Positions 9,741 to 19,136 of a stretch of DNA of 64,000 bases are shown here, piece by piece. The stretch covers positions 212,287 through 276,286 of the forward strand of contig NZ_NMQW01000012.1 in assembly GCF_002234615.1 (NCBI RefSeq). The letters run 5' to 3'. The translations under genes and the position numbers were made by a program. Origin of the DNA: Paenibacillus rigui. GTDB lineage: Bacteria > Bacillota > Bacilli > Paenibacillales > NBRC-103111. How positions within the stretch are numbered: the first letter of the stretch is position 1; every line of letters begins with the position of its first letter. Under the pieces are notes generated by a model that did not search any database, was not told where the DNA came from, and saw nothing but the letters and a program-made list of their open reading frames with translations.

Positions 9741-11006
9741 TTACGCGCTCTCTTCTTTCTTCTTAACGGTTTTCTCATCGGATGTTGTTATTTCGGGAGC
9801 AATTTTCGCCTGAACCGCTTCCTTCGTTACGACGCAGCTCGAAACTTCCGTGCGGGAAGGAGCTTCGTACATCACCTCGAGCATAATGCTCTCGATAATC
9901 GCTCTAAGTCCACGTGCACCCGTATTACGCTTGATCGCTTCGCGCGCAATTTCCTCCAGCGCTTCCGCATTGAATTCCAGCGTCACATTATCCATTTCCA
10001 GCATTTTTTGGTACTGCTTGACAAGCGCGTTTTTCGGCTCAGTCAAGATCCGTACCAAGGCAGCCTCATCAAGCGGCTCCAGGGTGGAAATTACCGGCAA
10101 GCGGCCTACGAACTCCGGAATAAGACCGAATTTCAACAGATCCTCAGGCAATACCATCGATAAGTATTCACCCGGCTTCAAATCTGCTTTGAGTCCATCG
10201 GTACCAAAACCGATGACCTTTTTGCCGATACGGCGCTTAATAATTTGTTCCAAACCATCAAATGCACCGCCGCAAATGAACAAAATGTTCGTCGTATCAA
10301 TCTGGATGAATTCCTGGTGAGGATGCTTGCGTCCCCCTTGCGGCGGAACGGATGCAACCGTACCTTCGAGGATTTTCAGCAAGGCTTGCTGAACCCCTTC
10401 ACCGGATACATCGCGGGTAATCGATGGGTTCTCGGATTTGCGTGCTACTTTATCGATTTCGTCGATATAAATAATACCGCGTTCCGCTTTCTCCACATCA
10501 TAATCCGCAGCCTGGATCAGCTTCAACAAAATGTTTTCTACGTCCTCGCCTACATAACCCGCCTCTGTAAGAGACGTCGCATCTGCGATGGCGAAGGGTA
10601 CATTCAAAATTTTGGCTAATGTTTGAGCCAGCAGCGTCTTACCGCTACCTGTCGGTCCAAGCAGAACGATATTACTTTTCTGAAGCTCAACATCCTCCAG
10701 CTTGCTTTGCTGGGAGTTGATCCGTTTGTAATGATTATACACGGCTACGGACAACGATTTCTTCGCGAACTCTTGACCGATAACATATTGGTCCAGAATA
10801 TTGCGAATTTCTTTTGGTTTCGGCACGTCTTTCAGATCCAGCTCTTCCTCGTGCCCCAATTCTTCCTCGACGATCTCGGTGCAAAGCTCGATACACTCGT
10901 CGCATATATAGACACCGGGTCCGGCTACAAGCTTACGGACCTGCTCTTGAGATTTACCGCAAAAGGAGCATTTCAGCTGACCTTTTTCATCGTTAAATTT
11001 AAACAT
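9741..11006 (-). CDS. clpX: ATP-dependent Clp protease ATP-binding subunit ClpX
   Basis: A 421-residue AAA+ unfoldase that feeds substrates to ClpP. The N-terminal C4 zinc-binding domain shows CSFCGKS and CDECIELC. Walker A is [12 protein letters not shown], Walker B is IIYIDEIDK, and the ClpP-docking loop region contains IGFG (about residue 270). It starts 11 bases after the clpP stop, so clpP-clpX form an operon, unlike B. subtilis, where clpX follows tig and clpP is elsewhere. The C-terminus ends in a Lys/Glu-rich tail. Confidence 0.98.
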   Translation of the reverse strand: MFKFNDEKGQLKCSFCGKSQEQVRKLVAGPGVYICDECIELCTEIVEEELGHEEELDLKDVPKPKEIRNILDQYVIGQEFAKKSLSVAVYNHYKRINSQQSKLEDVELQKSNIVLLGPTGSGKTLLAQTLAKILNVPFAIADATSLTEAGYVGEDVENILLKLIQAADYDVEKAERGIIYIDEIDKVARKSENPSITRDVSGEGVQQALLKILEGTVASVPPQGGRKHPHQEFIQIDTTNILFICGGAFDGLEQIIKRRIGKKVIGFGTDGLKADLKPGEYLSMVLPEDLLKFGLIPEFVGRLPVISTLEPLDEAALVRILTEPKNALVKQYQKMLEMDNVTLEFNAEALEEIAREAIKRNTGARGLRAIIESIMLEVMYEAPSRTEVSSCVVTKEAVQAKIAPEITTSDEKTVKKKEESA

Positions 11007-11017
11007 GGAATCACTCC

Positions 11018-11611
11018 TTATCCATTCAGTTCGTTACGAGTGATAACCGCATCAATAAGCCCATATGCCTTGGCCTCTTCTGCGCTCATGAAGTTGTCAC
11101 GGTCGGTATCGCGCTCGATCTTCTCAAGCGGCTGACCTGTGCGCTCCACGTATATTTGATTCAGCTTCTGTTTCGTTTTAAGAATCCAGTCCGCATGAAT
11201 TTTAATATCTGAAGCTTGACCTCTGACTCCGCCTAGCGGCTGATGGATCATCACTTCGCTGTTCGGCAAAGCAAAGCGTTTGCCTTTGGCACCTGCTGTT
11301 AACAGCAGGGAACCCATGCTGGCAGCCATACCTACACATATCGTGGAGACATCGGGCTTAATGAACTGCATTGTATCATAAATACCCATACCGGCCGTTA
11401 CTGAACCGCCAGGGGAATTGATATACAGATGAATGTCCTTTTCAGCATCCTGCGCGGACAAAAACAGCAGCTGCGCAATGACGAGGTTGGCAACATCATC
11501 ATCAATGGCCGTCCCGATAAAGATAATACGGTCTTTCAATAGACGGGAGTAAATATCATACGAGCGCTCTCCGCGTCCTTCTTGCTCAACAACCATAGGT
11601 ATCAGACCCAT
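11018..11611 (-). CDS. clpP: ATP-dependent Clp protease proteolytic subunit ClpP
   Basis: A 197-residue serine peptidase that forms the tetradecameric ClpP barrel. The catalytic triad is visible: Ser in [10 protein letters not shown], His in MIHQPLGG and Asp in RDTDRDNF. The ATG is preceded by AAAGGGG, and an extended -10 element (TGCTACAAT) lies at 11651-11659. No CtsR GGTCAAA repeats were seen in the upstream 100 bases. It is co-transcribed with clpX. Confidence 0.98.
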   Translation of the reverse strand: MGLIPMVVEQEGRGERSYDIYSRLLKDRIIFIGTAIDDDVANLVIAQLLFLSAQDAEKDIHLYINSPGGSVTAGMGIYDTMQFIKPDVSTICVGMAASMGSLLLTAGAKGKRFALPNSEVMIHQPLGGVRGQASDIKIHADWILKTKQKLNQIYVERTGQPLEKIERDTDRDNFMSAEEAKAYGLIDAVITRNELNG

Positions 11612-11650
11612 TGTTCCAACCCCTTTGCTCCAAAATTCGTTACAATTTCC

Positions 11651-11659
11651 ATTGTAGCA
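11651..11659 (-). promoter_or_regulatory. Extended -10 element of the clpP promoter
   Basis: The minus strand reads TGCTACAAT about 40 bases before the clpP ATG. The TGn extension may compensate for the absence of a clear -35 box. Confidence 0.5.
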
Positions 11660-11953
11660 GATTTAAAAACTTTTAGCGAATAGAGGGAATGACCCAAAGG
11701 CCCCTTAAGGGAATTTAGCTAATCCCCCCAAATCCTCTTCGCCATTGCGGCCCAGCAGCCTTCGCCCCTGAACCTCCAAAATTTCGTCCGTGGTGATGCA
11801 TATGTACTTCGATGTTACGTTATGTTAGGATCTCGGCCGGTGTGCCTGCCCTCTGCAAACAAAGGGATCGGCACAACACGCTTGCAATTGGCCGGGTAGC
11901 ACTTAAAACGTCTGCCTCGCCACTATGATTGCCTTTAAGCGTGCCCGTGACGA

Positions 11954-11979
11954 CATAAAACCCCGTATGGGGTTTTATG
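11954..11979. terminator. Perfect hairpin, possible terminator
   Basis: CATAAAACCCC and GGGGTTTTATG form an 11-bp stem with a GTAT loop. The T-run is inside the stem rather than after it, so a terminator role is likely but not certain. Confidence 0.4.
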
Positions 11980-12106
11980 CGTTCAAGACAAACGCGAGTC
12001 CCCGCTGTAGCCAAACTCTAATTGCCTATGTATTCTTATTCATGATCCAGAGAGGCCCCCTGCTGTCCCCTTTAATGGACATTAGGGCTGATCCCTAGTT
12101 ACAGAG

Positions 12107-12134
12107 AAAGGCACGCATACATACACGTGCCTTT
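12107..12134 (-). terminator. Terminator of tig
   Basis: AAAGGCACG (12107-12115) pairs with CGTGCCTTT (12126-12134) around a 10-base loop, 17 bases past the tig stop. Confidence 0.75.
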
Positions 12135-12150
12135 GCTTCTTATGTTAACC

Positions 12151-13434
12151 TTATTTGCTGTTTTCAACCAGGAAATCAACAGTTTTCTTAACGATAATGT
12201 CATGTGCCAGATCGCCCAGGTTACCGTTAGCCGCCAGAATCGCACGAAGCTCATCTGCAGGACGCTGGTACATTTTGGACATATTCTCCAGCTCAGCATT
12301 GATTTCTTCTTCTGTAGCTGCAATGTTCTCAGCTTTCGCGATGGCTTCCAGAACCAAATTGTTCAGAACGCGCTTTTCAGCGTCTCCGCGCATTTGTTCT
12401 TTCAGAGCATCATCGTTTTGGCCAGTGAACTGGTAGTACATTTCCAGGTTCATGCCTTGTGTACGCAAACGGTTCTCGAATTCTTTAACCATTTGAGCCG
12501 TTTCGTTCTCGATCATGATTTCAGGAATGTCTACTTTTGCGGCTGCAGCTGCTTTGTCAACAACTTCAGCTTCTTTGTTGCGTTGAAGCTCGGATTCCTT
12601 ACGTTTTTTCAAGTTGCTTTCGAGATCTTGCTTGTACTCTTCCAATGTTTCGAATTCGCTGACGTCTTTGGCGAACTCATCGTCAAGAGCAGGCAAGTTT
12701 TTGCGTTTGATGTCGTGAAGCTTCACTTTGAATACAGCTTCTTTGCCTTTCAAATCTTCGGAGTGGTAGTTTTCAGGGAAAGTAACGGTGACGTCTTTCT
12801 CTTCGCCTTTGTTCAGGCCAACGACCTGCTCCTCGAATCCAGGAATAAAGCTGCCGGAGCCCAGCTCAAGAGAGTACTTCTCAGCTTGGCCACCTTCAAA
12901 AGCAACACCGTCTACAAAACCTTCGAAGTCGATCGAAACGACGTCGCCGTTTTGCGCAGCGCCTTCTTCAACAGGAACGAGCTCAGCATGACGCTGTTGC
13001 AGTCTTTCCAGTTCAGCTGTCACTTCTTCAGCTGTTACGTCGGAAGATTTAGCTTCCAGCTCAAGACCTTTGTACTCGCCCAATTCAACTTCAGGCTTAA
13101 CAACAACTTTTGCTTTGAATTTCAAAACTTGGCCTTTTGCGAACTGTTCAACGTCCACTTCAGGACGGTCTACAGGAGTAATACCTGTTTCTTGAACCGC
13201 TTCAACATAAGCTTCAGGAACAACGATATCAAGAGCTTCTTGATACAGGCTTTCCACGCCAAATTTCGCTTCAAAAATAGAACGCGGCACTTTCCCTTTG
13301 CGGAAGCCCGGAACGTTTACTTTTGCAACAACTTTCTTGAATGCTTTGTCCAATGCGGCGGCCACCTGGTCCGCTTCCACTTCAATGTCAAGAACGCCAA
13401 CGTTCTTCTCTATTTTTTCCCAACTTGCTTTCAT
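12151..13434 (-). CDS. tig: Trigger factor (ribosome-associated chaperone / prolyl isomerase)
   Basis: A 427-residue chaperone that binds the ribosome exit tunnel and assists nascent-chain folding. The N-terminal ribosome-binding domain contains the signature [14 protein letters not shown] (about residues 41-54). The FKBP-like PPIase domain (about 160-245) includes [14 protein letters not shown], and the long helical C-terminal domain follows. The ribosome binding site is GGAGGGGAAAG. A good sigma-A promoter lies upstream and a terminator downstream, so it is monocistronic. Confidence 0.98.
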   Translation of the reverse strand: MKASWEKIEKNVGVLDIEVEADQVAAALDKAFKKVVAKVNVPGFRKGKVPRSIFEAKFGVESLYQEALDIVVPEAYVEAVQETGITPVDRPEVDVEQFAKGQVLKFKAKVVVKPEVELGEYKGLELEAKSSDVTAEEVTAELERLQQRHAELVPVEEGAAQNGDVVSIDFEGFVDGVAFEGGQAEKYSLELGSGSFIPGFEEQVVGLNKGEEKDVTVTFPENYHSEDLKGKEAVFKVKLHDIKRKNLPALDDEFAKDVSEFETLEEYKQDLESNLKKRKESELQRNKEAEVVDKAAAAAKVDIPEIMIENETAQMVKEFENRLRTQGMNLEMYYQFTGQNDDALKEQMRGDAEKRVLNNLVLEAIAKAENIAATEEEINAELENMSKMYQRPADELRAILAANGNLGDLAHDIIVKKTVDFLVENSK

Positions 13435-13530
13435 TTTATGCTTTCCCCTCCAAAAAATGTTCCATCACATATTTTCACGTTCTGATCAAAATGGATTCGT
13501 TTTCACCCATTTCGCCAATATAACCACTCT

Positions 13531-13558
13531 ATTATAACATAACCTTCTCGGTTTTCAA
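13531..13558 (-). promoter_or_regulatory. Predicted sigma-A promoter of tig
   Basis: On the minus strand TTGAAA is followed after 16 bases by a perfect TATAAT, about 100 bases before the tig start. Confidence 0.7.
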
Positions 13559-13580
13559 GTTCGGAAACACAGGAAAAAAT

Positions 13581-14504
13581 TTAATCCGAGAGTTTATGAG
13601 AAAACATTACCGCGGCAAACTGCTGCATGATGCGGTATGCCTGCTCCCACTGGAATTCCATCGTTTTCGTAATTCCATACAATTCAAGGATTTCAGCCCT
13701 GTCTCCGCTGTGGAACACTCTCTCCAGCAGGACCAAATGCAGCGCAGAAGCCCACACATCGACATACTCCCGGTCTTGGCGAAGCATCTGACGGTAGGAA
13801 GAGGTTCCGTAAATAAAGGCTAAAAATTCATTCCACGTTTCTTGGGCGAAATAAGCAAGCGCCGGCTGATTCATCTGGCTGATTTCCTGCACGCGATCCA
13901 TGATATCATTGACGATGGACGGAAATTCCTCGAAACCGGAAGGCGTGTCCTCGACATGAACAAGAATGGTTTCACCGTTCTTCCTCAGCTCCAGCAGCCC
14001 CGTCATTCCTCTGAGCTTGAGCGTTTGCAGCGCCTTATACTGAATGAGAGGATGCCACTCCCTCTCCGTAATCCAGTCCACCAGCCTCGAGGTGATATCG
14101 AGCTCCGATTGCTCGAGAAGGGCCAGCTGGTCCAATGCGAGCAGCTGATTTTCAAGCGATTGCGGGGACGACAGCATATCCAGCAGTTTTTCAGCATATC
14201 CGCTGTCATGCTTGGCCTTGGAGGCAAGATGCTCGCGCAGCATGTCCGCTTCGCTCCAATCCTCATCCTCCTGAGCGTTATCGTCTTCAAACAAAGCCTC
14301 CGGAAACATGGTTTGAAGCCACTGCAGCAGCGCATGCCACTCCTCCAGCAAACGCTCGTCCTGGTTCTGGCAGCTAATTAAAAAACGGAGAAGCCGAACC
14401 GCCTCGCCGTAACGTTCGGTTTCGAGCATCCGGGTCAGCTCAAACTGATAAAATTCCGCTGTTTTGGGAAATAGTATGACGTTATTCGTCGATTGTTCAC
14501 TCAA
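13581..14504 (-). CDS. Hypothetical helical protein, possibly TPR-like
   Basis: A 307-residue soluble protein that is almost entirely alpha-helical. Repeated amphipathic pairs (for example YGEAVRLLRFLISC near residue 32 and WTEREW-containing helices near 145) suggest a tetratricopeptide-like solenoid, without a canonical TPR consensus. An acidic stretch (EDDNAQEDEDWSEAD) lies near residue 75. There is no signal peptide or membrane span. It is read toward tig, separated from it by the tig promoter. The position next to trigger factor is suggestive, but I assign no function. Confidence 0.75.
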   Translation of the reverse strand: MSEQSTNNVILFPKTAEFYQFELTRMLETERYGEAVRLLRFLISCQNQDERLLEEWHALLQWLQTMFPEALFEDDNAQEDEDWSEADMLREHLASKAKHDSGYAEKLLDMLSSPQSLENQLLALDQLALLEQSELDITSRLVDWITEREWHPLIQYKALQTLKLRGMTGLLELRKNGETILVHVEDTPSGFEEFPSIVNDIMDRVQEISQMNQPALAYFAQETWNEFLAFIYGTSSYRQMLRQDREYVDVWASALHLVLLERVFHSGDRAEILELYGITKTMEFQWEQAYRIMQQFAAVMFSHKLSD

Positions 14505-14581
14505 CAGCCTATCACCTACCCCTGACTTGCATATGTATGAAAGTCAGTGTACCCGATTCCGCCGCGGAAAGCAAAATTCAG

Positions 14582-15796
14582 CTAAGGCAAACGGTGCCCT
14601 TCCGGTTGGGTTACCGATTCATCAGTTACGTCTTTGTACAGCTTGTACGTATATTTGCCTGCGGTTGTAATCTGCGCATCCACCGTTACCTTCCCAAGGG
14701 AGTCGGGATGAAGTAAAAAGGTCCGATCCCCGGCGTATTTGGAGTATCCCTTGGCTCCCCGCAAATACAGATGATCGCAGAGCCCCAGCAAATCCGCCTT
14801 TTGCTTCAAGCCTGCGGCATACGTGTCGCGGATTTCCTTCTCGATCTTGGTTTCGACCTGCTGAATTAATGTCCCCACAGGCACATTTTCATTAAGCTCC
14901 GATATAATTCCTTTCACGACAACATGAACATCGAACACTGGCTTATCGTTAATGGTTCGCATGTAGATCGCATGTTTGGGATGTTCCATTCGAAGGTTCG
15001 CCAACAGCTTGTCGTCCTCGATAAGGACCGGGGCCCGTCTTGCTCCCTTTTCCATCCATCTTAAACCGTACACCTTCTCCAATGGCAGGAAGCCCGTATT
15101 TTTTTTATCCCAAAAGACATAGATTCCGTTATAACGAAGCGAGTGGATCGGCTTTTCATTGATGCGCCAAACTTTTCCGCTAATTGCGATGGAAGGAAGA
15201 ACCAGCGTTTTGGCTGTCTCATAGTAATCCGCGATAAAATCATGCAGACGGAGCGGCTTGATGTAGGACCGCTGCAAATAATTATCCAATGGGGCGTGAA
15301 TGATCATATTCAATCGGGATCGTTCAAAATTGGGCGATGCCTCGAACAGCTTATCGATCGGCTCCTTTGTTCCAAAAACCCACATCGTGTAACGCAGCTC
15401 GTAAAACCGGAACATTGACTGGAGAACGTCCGTAATCTCGCCCTTCTCGAGCAGCCCCTCACCCAAAATCAGCGATGTCACATGTCCCCAAAACAGTCTT
15501 TTTTCCGCCTCAACCGTTATTTTGCCAATCGCCTCCGCATAAGTTTGGCCATGTCCAATAGCCATCCAGACAGGGATGGGCTTCGTATCGATCCCCCCTC
15601 CCTCCGTCTTGGCTACCCTTTGAAAGCTGAGCAGCTGTAAATAAACGGTGTACTCCTTACTCTCCTTGGCATAATCGATTCCCACCGCATTGACGTAATC
15701 CAGATTATCTACATCCTTCGCATTCCAACAGCCGGTCAAACCAAAGGCAGCAATGCACAATAAGACGGCGAATTTGCTTAGAAGGCTCACTTTCAT
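14582..15796 (-). CDS. Ger(x)C family germinant receptor lipoprotein (GerAC type)
   Basis: A 404-residue lipoprotein subunit of a GerA-type spore germinant receptor in the inner spore membrane. The signal peptide ends in the lipobox FGLTGC (Cys 22), followed by the family hallmark WNAKDVDNLDYVNAVGIDY. The rest fits the three-domain GerAC fold. It is the last gene of the operon; its start overlaps the GerAA-type stop by 4 bases, indicating translational coupling. The C-terminus (…GHRLP) is slightly extended. Confidence 0.93.
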   Translation of the reverse strand: MKVSLLSKFAVLLCIAAFGLTGCWNAKDVDNLDYVNAVGIDYAKESKEYTVYLQLLSFQRVAKTEGGGIDTKPIPVWMAIGHGQTYAEAIGKITVEAEKRLFWGHVTSLILGEGLLEKGEITDVLQSMFRFYELRYTMWVFGTKEPIDKLFEASPNFERSRLNMIIHAPLDNYLQRSYIKPLRLHDFIADYYETAKTLVLPSIAISGKVWRINEKPIHSLRYNGIYVFWDKKNTGFLPLEKVYGLRWMEKGARRAPVLIEDDKLLANLRMEHPKHAIYMRTINDKPVFDVHVVVKGIISELNENVPVGTLIQQVETKIEKEIRDTYAAGLKQKADLLGLCDHLYLRGAKGYSKYAGDRTFLLHPDSLGKVTVDAQITTAGKYTYKLYKDVTDESVTQPEGHRLP

Positions 15797-17256
15797 TCCG
15801 GCGCCCCCCCATCCCGGCCTCCTGCATCTTGTAACAGTTGGGGCTTACGGGTACGGTTATTCCTCGGAAAACGGAAAATAACATAACGCAAGTCCTTCCA
15901 GTTTAATGGAGAATATGGAGCCAGGTAAGGTACCCCAAAGGACCTCAGATTGGCTAGGTATATCAATACCGAGAACGCGCCGGTGAAAAAACCGAATAAA
16001 CCAAAAAATGAGGCGAGCACAAAAATATAAATTCGCAGCAAGCCTACCGAGCTGCCGAACAGCCCGTTAGCCAGCGTAAACTGTGCCGTTGCGGAGACGG
16101 CCGCCACTACCAGCGTTATCGGAGAGGTGAGCCCCGCGCTAATAATCGCATCACCGATAATGAGCCCGCCTACCACGGAGATGGAAGGTCCCAACGCAGA
16201 GGGCAGCCTGGTTCCCGCCTCCAAAAAAAATTGAAACAGCACAATCATCAAAAAAATTTCCAAAGGTCCCGCTAGCGGTGTCCCCATCGTAGCCACTGTA
16301 ATGGAAGCCAACAGGGGAAGAGGTATTTGGTCCTGGTGATACGAGGTAAGAGCAACCCAAAATCCGGGTAATAGAACCGTAATCATCAAGCCCACCCTGC
16401 GCATAAAACGTTCGATATACAGCAGGGGCAGCGGAGCGTACACATCTTCGGCGACAGCCATCATATAAGAGATGTTGACCGGTGCGATTAAAGCCGAGGG
16501 ATTCCCATCCATCAAAATGGCAAACCTGCCTTTGACCAGGCTAGCCGTCACCAGATCCGGTCTGGTGGTGATACTCATTAACGAAAAAAAGCCCAGTCCC
16601 GGCTTTAAAATGATATTTTTTAAAGACTCCATATCCAATACGGATTCCACATCGACCTGCGACAGCTTATGCTTGATATCCCTGGCGACTTCCGGATTCA
16701 GCACGTCCTCCAAGTACAACAAGGTCACCTCCGTTCTGCTGCGTGTCCCCAAAATATACTTGATGCTGTGCAGGCTTGTCGTCCGCAGCCTTTTGCGTAT
16801 CAAGGCTACATTCGTCTTCACATCCTCAATGAAGCAGTCTCTCGCACCAAAAACCGTCAGCTCGGATACAGAGCCCTCCGGCTTCCTCTCCGGCCGCATC
16901 CCGCTTTCAAATATGGCCAGCTGGCCCGTATCCATTCGAAAGATGAGAACGTTGCCTCTAAAAATCTCATCGATCAAAACCTGCTCCGATACATCGTCCG
17001 GAAGGTCGCAGACGAGCATGGTCCCCATATCCTCCGGGATGATTCTTTCTTTTTCACCGGCTTGCTTCTTCAGGTTCTTCCAAAGTCTGGGCAAGACGGT
17101 ATTCTGAATCGATTCACTGCTGCAAAGACCTTCGCAATAAACAAGCAGCAAGCTCGTCTGAACTTCCTCTTTCTCCTCCGAGCTTAAATGGTGAAACATA
17201 ACATCCTCACACTGCTTAAATAAGGTACGCAGCTTGCGTTCATCCCAGGTTGTCAT
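15793..17256 (-). CDS. Spore germination protein, GerAA type
   Basis: A 487-residue subunit A of a GerA-type receptor. The N-terminal half (to about residue 280) is the soluble domain, with the conserved RIRKRLRTTSLHSIKY-like stretch and EVTLLYLEDV. The C-terminal half holds the membrane segments, including PLLYIERFMRRVG and a Gly-rich SVVGGLIIGDAIISAGL helix. The start overlaps the preceding GerAB-type gene by 17 bases and the stop overlaps the GerAC-type gene by 4. Operon order on the coding strand is B-A-C. Confidence 0.95.
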   Translation of the reverse strand: MTTWDERKLRTLFKQCEDVMFHHLSSEEKEEVQTSLLLVYCEGLCSSESIQNTVLPRLWKNLKKQAGEKERIIPEDMGTMLVCDLPDDVSEQVLIDEIFRGNVLIFRMDTGQLAIFESGMRPERKPEGSVSELTVFGARDCFIEDVKTNVALIRKRLRTTSLHSIKYILGTRSRTEVTLLYLEDVLNPEVARDIKHKLSQVDVESVLDMESLKNIILKPGLGFFSLMSITTRPDLVTASLVKGRFAILMDGNPSALIAPVNISYMMAVAEDVYAPLPLLYIERFMRRVGLMITVLLPGFWVALTSYHQDQIPLPLLASITVATMGTPLAGPLEIFLMIVLFQFFLEAGTRLPSALGPSISVVGGLIIGDAIISAGLTSPITLVVAAVSATAQFTLANGLFGSSVGLLRIYIFVLASFFGLFGFFTGAFSVLIYLANLRSFGVPYLAPYSPLNWKDLRYVIFRFPRNNRTRKPQLLQDAGGRDGGAPE

Positions 17257-18334
17257 TGACTGGCGCCCCTTTCTTCCCTTTCATGGCAGCAATCCACAAA
17301 CATATCAATAAAGCCAGCAGTCCGATTTGCGCTCCAGGGAGATACTTGTATTTCAGCCAATCATAAAAAACAATATCGCTCCAGGGCACCAGCATCATAA
17401 GAACAAAGCCTAGGGAGAGAAGCATGAGAAAAATTGATTTATGTGTTTTTCCTTTCAACCCGCTCAGCTCCCCGAGCAAGTACATAATCGTGGACAAGCG
17501 GATGAAGGCTCCGGCAAACCATTGATAGATCGATAAAAAATCAACCCGCTCTATGAATCGATGAATAATGACGAGCTTCCACTGCTCGAATGCAGGGTAC
17601 CTTTGCTTCGCCCCTTCTACCGCCCCGAACTCCGCAATGGAGCCTGTTGTAGGACCCAGCGTCAGGCCCATCATGAGAAATCCCAGCAGGGCCAGCTGCC
17701 ACCATTTAATCCGGGATCCCACGTGATGCTGCAGCAGAACAATGAAGATGAGTTCCTCAAAGCTCGAGCATGCATAGACGATTCCACGCAGAAGCTGCTC
17801 CATGCCATTTTCCATGACAGGGAGCAATCTGGTGTAATCCTTGTTAGGGAAGTTCGCCCCCATCACAAAATAGCCCAATAAAGCGATTAAGGGCAGCAAA
17901 ATGCCGCTCATCACGGCAATGCTCATAATCCCGGAACGGGCGGCAAAATAACAAAGGGAAACTAACAGTAAGGCAAGCGCAACCGGGGGCGTTTCGGGTA
18001 AATACGAAGCAACCGCCCAATCTACCGTGTCTTTCACAGTAATTGAGCAGGTCACCAATAGAAATGCTATAAATACAATTCGCAGCGCAAAGGAATATCC
18101 GTTTCCTGCGGTGTGCTTTAACCAGCTGAACAGGGGCTGCTGCTGACTCCGTTTCACGATCCAATACAGCAGGCTCACCCACAACAGGTTGGGCACGAGA
18201 GACAGTGCTATAGCGAACCAGGCATCACGCCCTGCAACATCAAGCAAAACAGGGATAAGAATAACATGATTCCATAATCCGCCGGAAGTAAGAATAATCA
18301 TCGATGCCTGAAGCATATTCAGATTTTTGGTCAT
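17240..18334 (-). CDS. Spore germination permease, GerAB type
   Basis: A 364-residue integral membrane protein with about ten transmembrane helices, of the APC-superfamily endospore germination branch. GerAB subunits bind the germinant and may pass ions or water. It is first in the operon, preceded by GGGAGGTAAGG. Upstream, a CATCCTA element resembles a sigma-G -10 box, but the matching -35 is weak, so forespore control is an inference. The lead position of the B subunit is unusual, since A is normally first. Confidence 0.93.
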   Translation of the reverse strand: MTKNLNMLQASMIILTSGGLWNHVILIPVLLDVAGRDAWFAIALSLVPNLLWVSLLYWIVKRSQQQPLFSWLKHTAGNGYSFALRIVFIAFLLVTCSITVKDTVDWAVASYLPETPPVALALLLVSLCYFAARSGIMSIAVMSGILLPLIALLGYFVMGANFPNKDYTRLLPVMENGMEQLLRGIVYACSSFEELIFIVLLQHHVGSRIKWWQLALLGFLMMGLTLGPTTGSIAEFGAVEGAKQRYPAFEQWKLVIIHRFIERVDFLSIYQWFAGAFIRLSTIMYLLGELSGLKGKTHKSIFLMLLSLGFVLMMLVPWSDIVFYDWLKYKYLPGAQIGLLALLICLWIAAMKGKKGAPVNDNLG

Positions 18335-18413
18335 GATCCCCTTACCTCCCTCGTTTCGCTAAAAAGTAGGATGCCCCGATTTAGAAAAATAAACTAAATT
18401 TCGTAGTACAAAC

Positions 18414-18452
18414 AAAAAAAGAAGCTCCCCCATTGGTTGGGAGAGCCTCTTC
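18414..18452 (-). terminator. Terminator of the 114-residue gene
   Basis: On the minus strand GAGGCTCTCCCA pairs imperfectly with TGGGGGAGCTTC, followed by seven T residues, just after the stop at 18460. It separates this gene from the germination operon. Confidence 0.85.
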
Positions 18453-18459
18453 ATAAGGT

Positions 18460-18804
18460 TTAGTTGATTTTCATTGCGGCCTGAATCAATTTGGCTTTAA
18501 TGCCTGGATCCTGATCGATGAAGGCGTACATTTTGTCTACTTGCTCTTTATTTTGCAAATAGTCCTTTTCGTTCTGGATCGCTTCCAAAGACCAATCCAG
18601 CAAGCCCTTCTCAGCAGCGCCAAGACGATTCAAAGCCGTGTGCAGACCGGTCTGCTCAATCAGTTCCTCCACACTTGCCTGATTCACTACGCCCAGCAGC
18701 TTTACAGTCGTCAGCTTATTTTGAAAAGCCTCATTCACACGTTCAAAGTGCTCTTTGGCCTCTTTGTATTCGGATTGTGCTTTGGATAATTTCGTCTTTT
18801 TCAT
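18460..18804 (-). CDS. Hypothetical small helical protein, 114 aa
   Basis: An all-helical, highly charged protein with no membrane span. It loosely resembles the YlbF/YmcA class of small helical proteins, but I cannot assign it there with confidence. ATG 18804 is preferred because AGAGGTGG lies about 9 bases upstream; a GTG at 18816 would sit inside that ribosome binding site. It has its own terminator and is monocistronic. Confidence 0.72.
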   Translation of the reverse strand: MKKTKLSKAQSEYKEAKEHFERVNEAFQNKLTTVKLLGVVNQASVEELIEQTGLHTALNRLGAAEKGLLDWSLEAIQNEKDYLQNKEQVDKMYAFIDQDPGIKAKLIQAAMKIN

Positions 18805-19136
18805 AACGTAGACCACCTCTTCATCTTGATCGATTCGATTCGGTCAGCTGACTAGGCAGCCTTCCGGCAGGAGTGTTTGTACCACATTGCGACTAATCAC
18901 CATCCATCACTCTATTGGTTAGGGTGGGATATTCGCCCTTGTTCTATACATTTTAACATAAACAGCGAAAAAGACCGCTAACGCCTAGTGTAAACGGTAT
19001 TTCGGATTTTGTCTATCTTTTCCTCCTACAAGGACAGACATTTTCCGCTGTTCGCCTGCATAACCTTTATCATCATACTGTCGTGTCGAATTGCTTGTCA
19101 TCTGCCGACAAAACACACCAAGAGAGGATGAAGGCT
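18805..19136. other. Intergenic region between divergent genes
   Basis: This holds the upstream regions of the minus-strand 114-residue gene and of plus-strand asnB. A TAAAAT box (18950-18955, minus) may serve the former. No T-box, riboswitch or small gene was recognised. Confidence 0.45.

Larger units (their letters stand above)
11612..12150. other. 539-base region between clpP and tig
   Basis: No gene is convincing: short open frames lack ribosome binding sites and family resemblance. It holds the clpP promoter at 11651-11659, a CCCTTAAGGG palindrome at 11702-11711, a perfect 11-bp hairpin at 11954-11979 and the tig terminator at 12107-12134. No tRNA or known riboswitch was recognised. Confidence 0.5.

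Noticed and set aside
11820..12014. 64-codon minus-strand frame in the clpP-tig gap
   Set aside because: No ribosome binding site, no recognisable protein features, and it spans the perfect hairpin.
12127..13485. 452-codon plus-strand frame opposite tig
   Set aside because: Antisense shadow of trigger factor; Phe-rich nonsense text and no start signal.
18970..19136. T-box leader upstream of asnB
   Set aside because: The conserved T-box sequence and terminator/antiterminator pair are absent.
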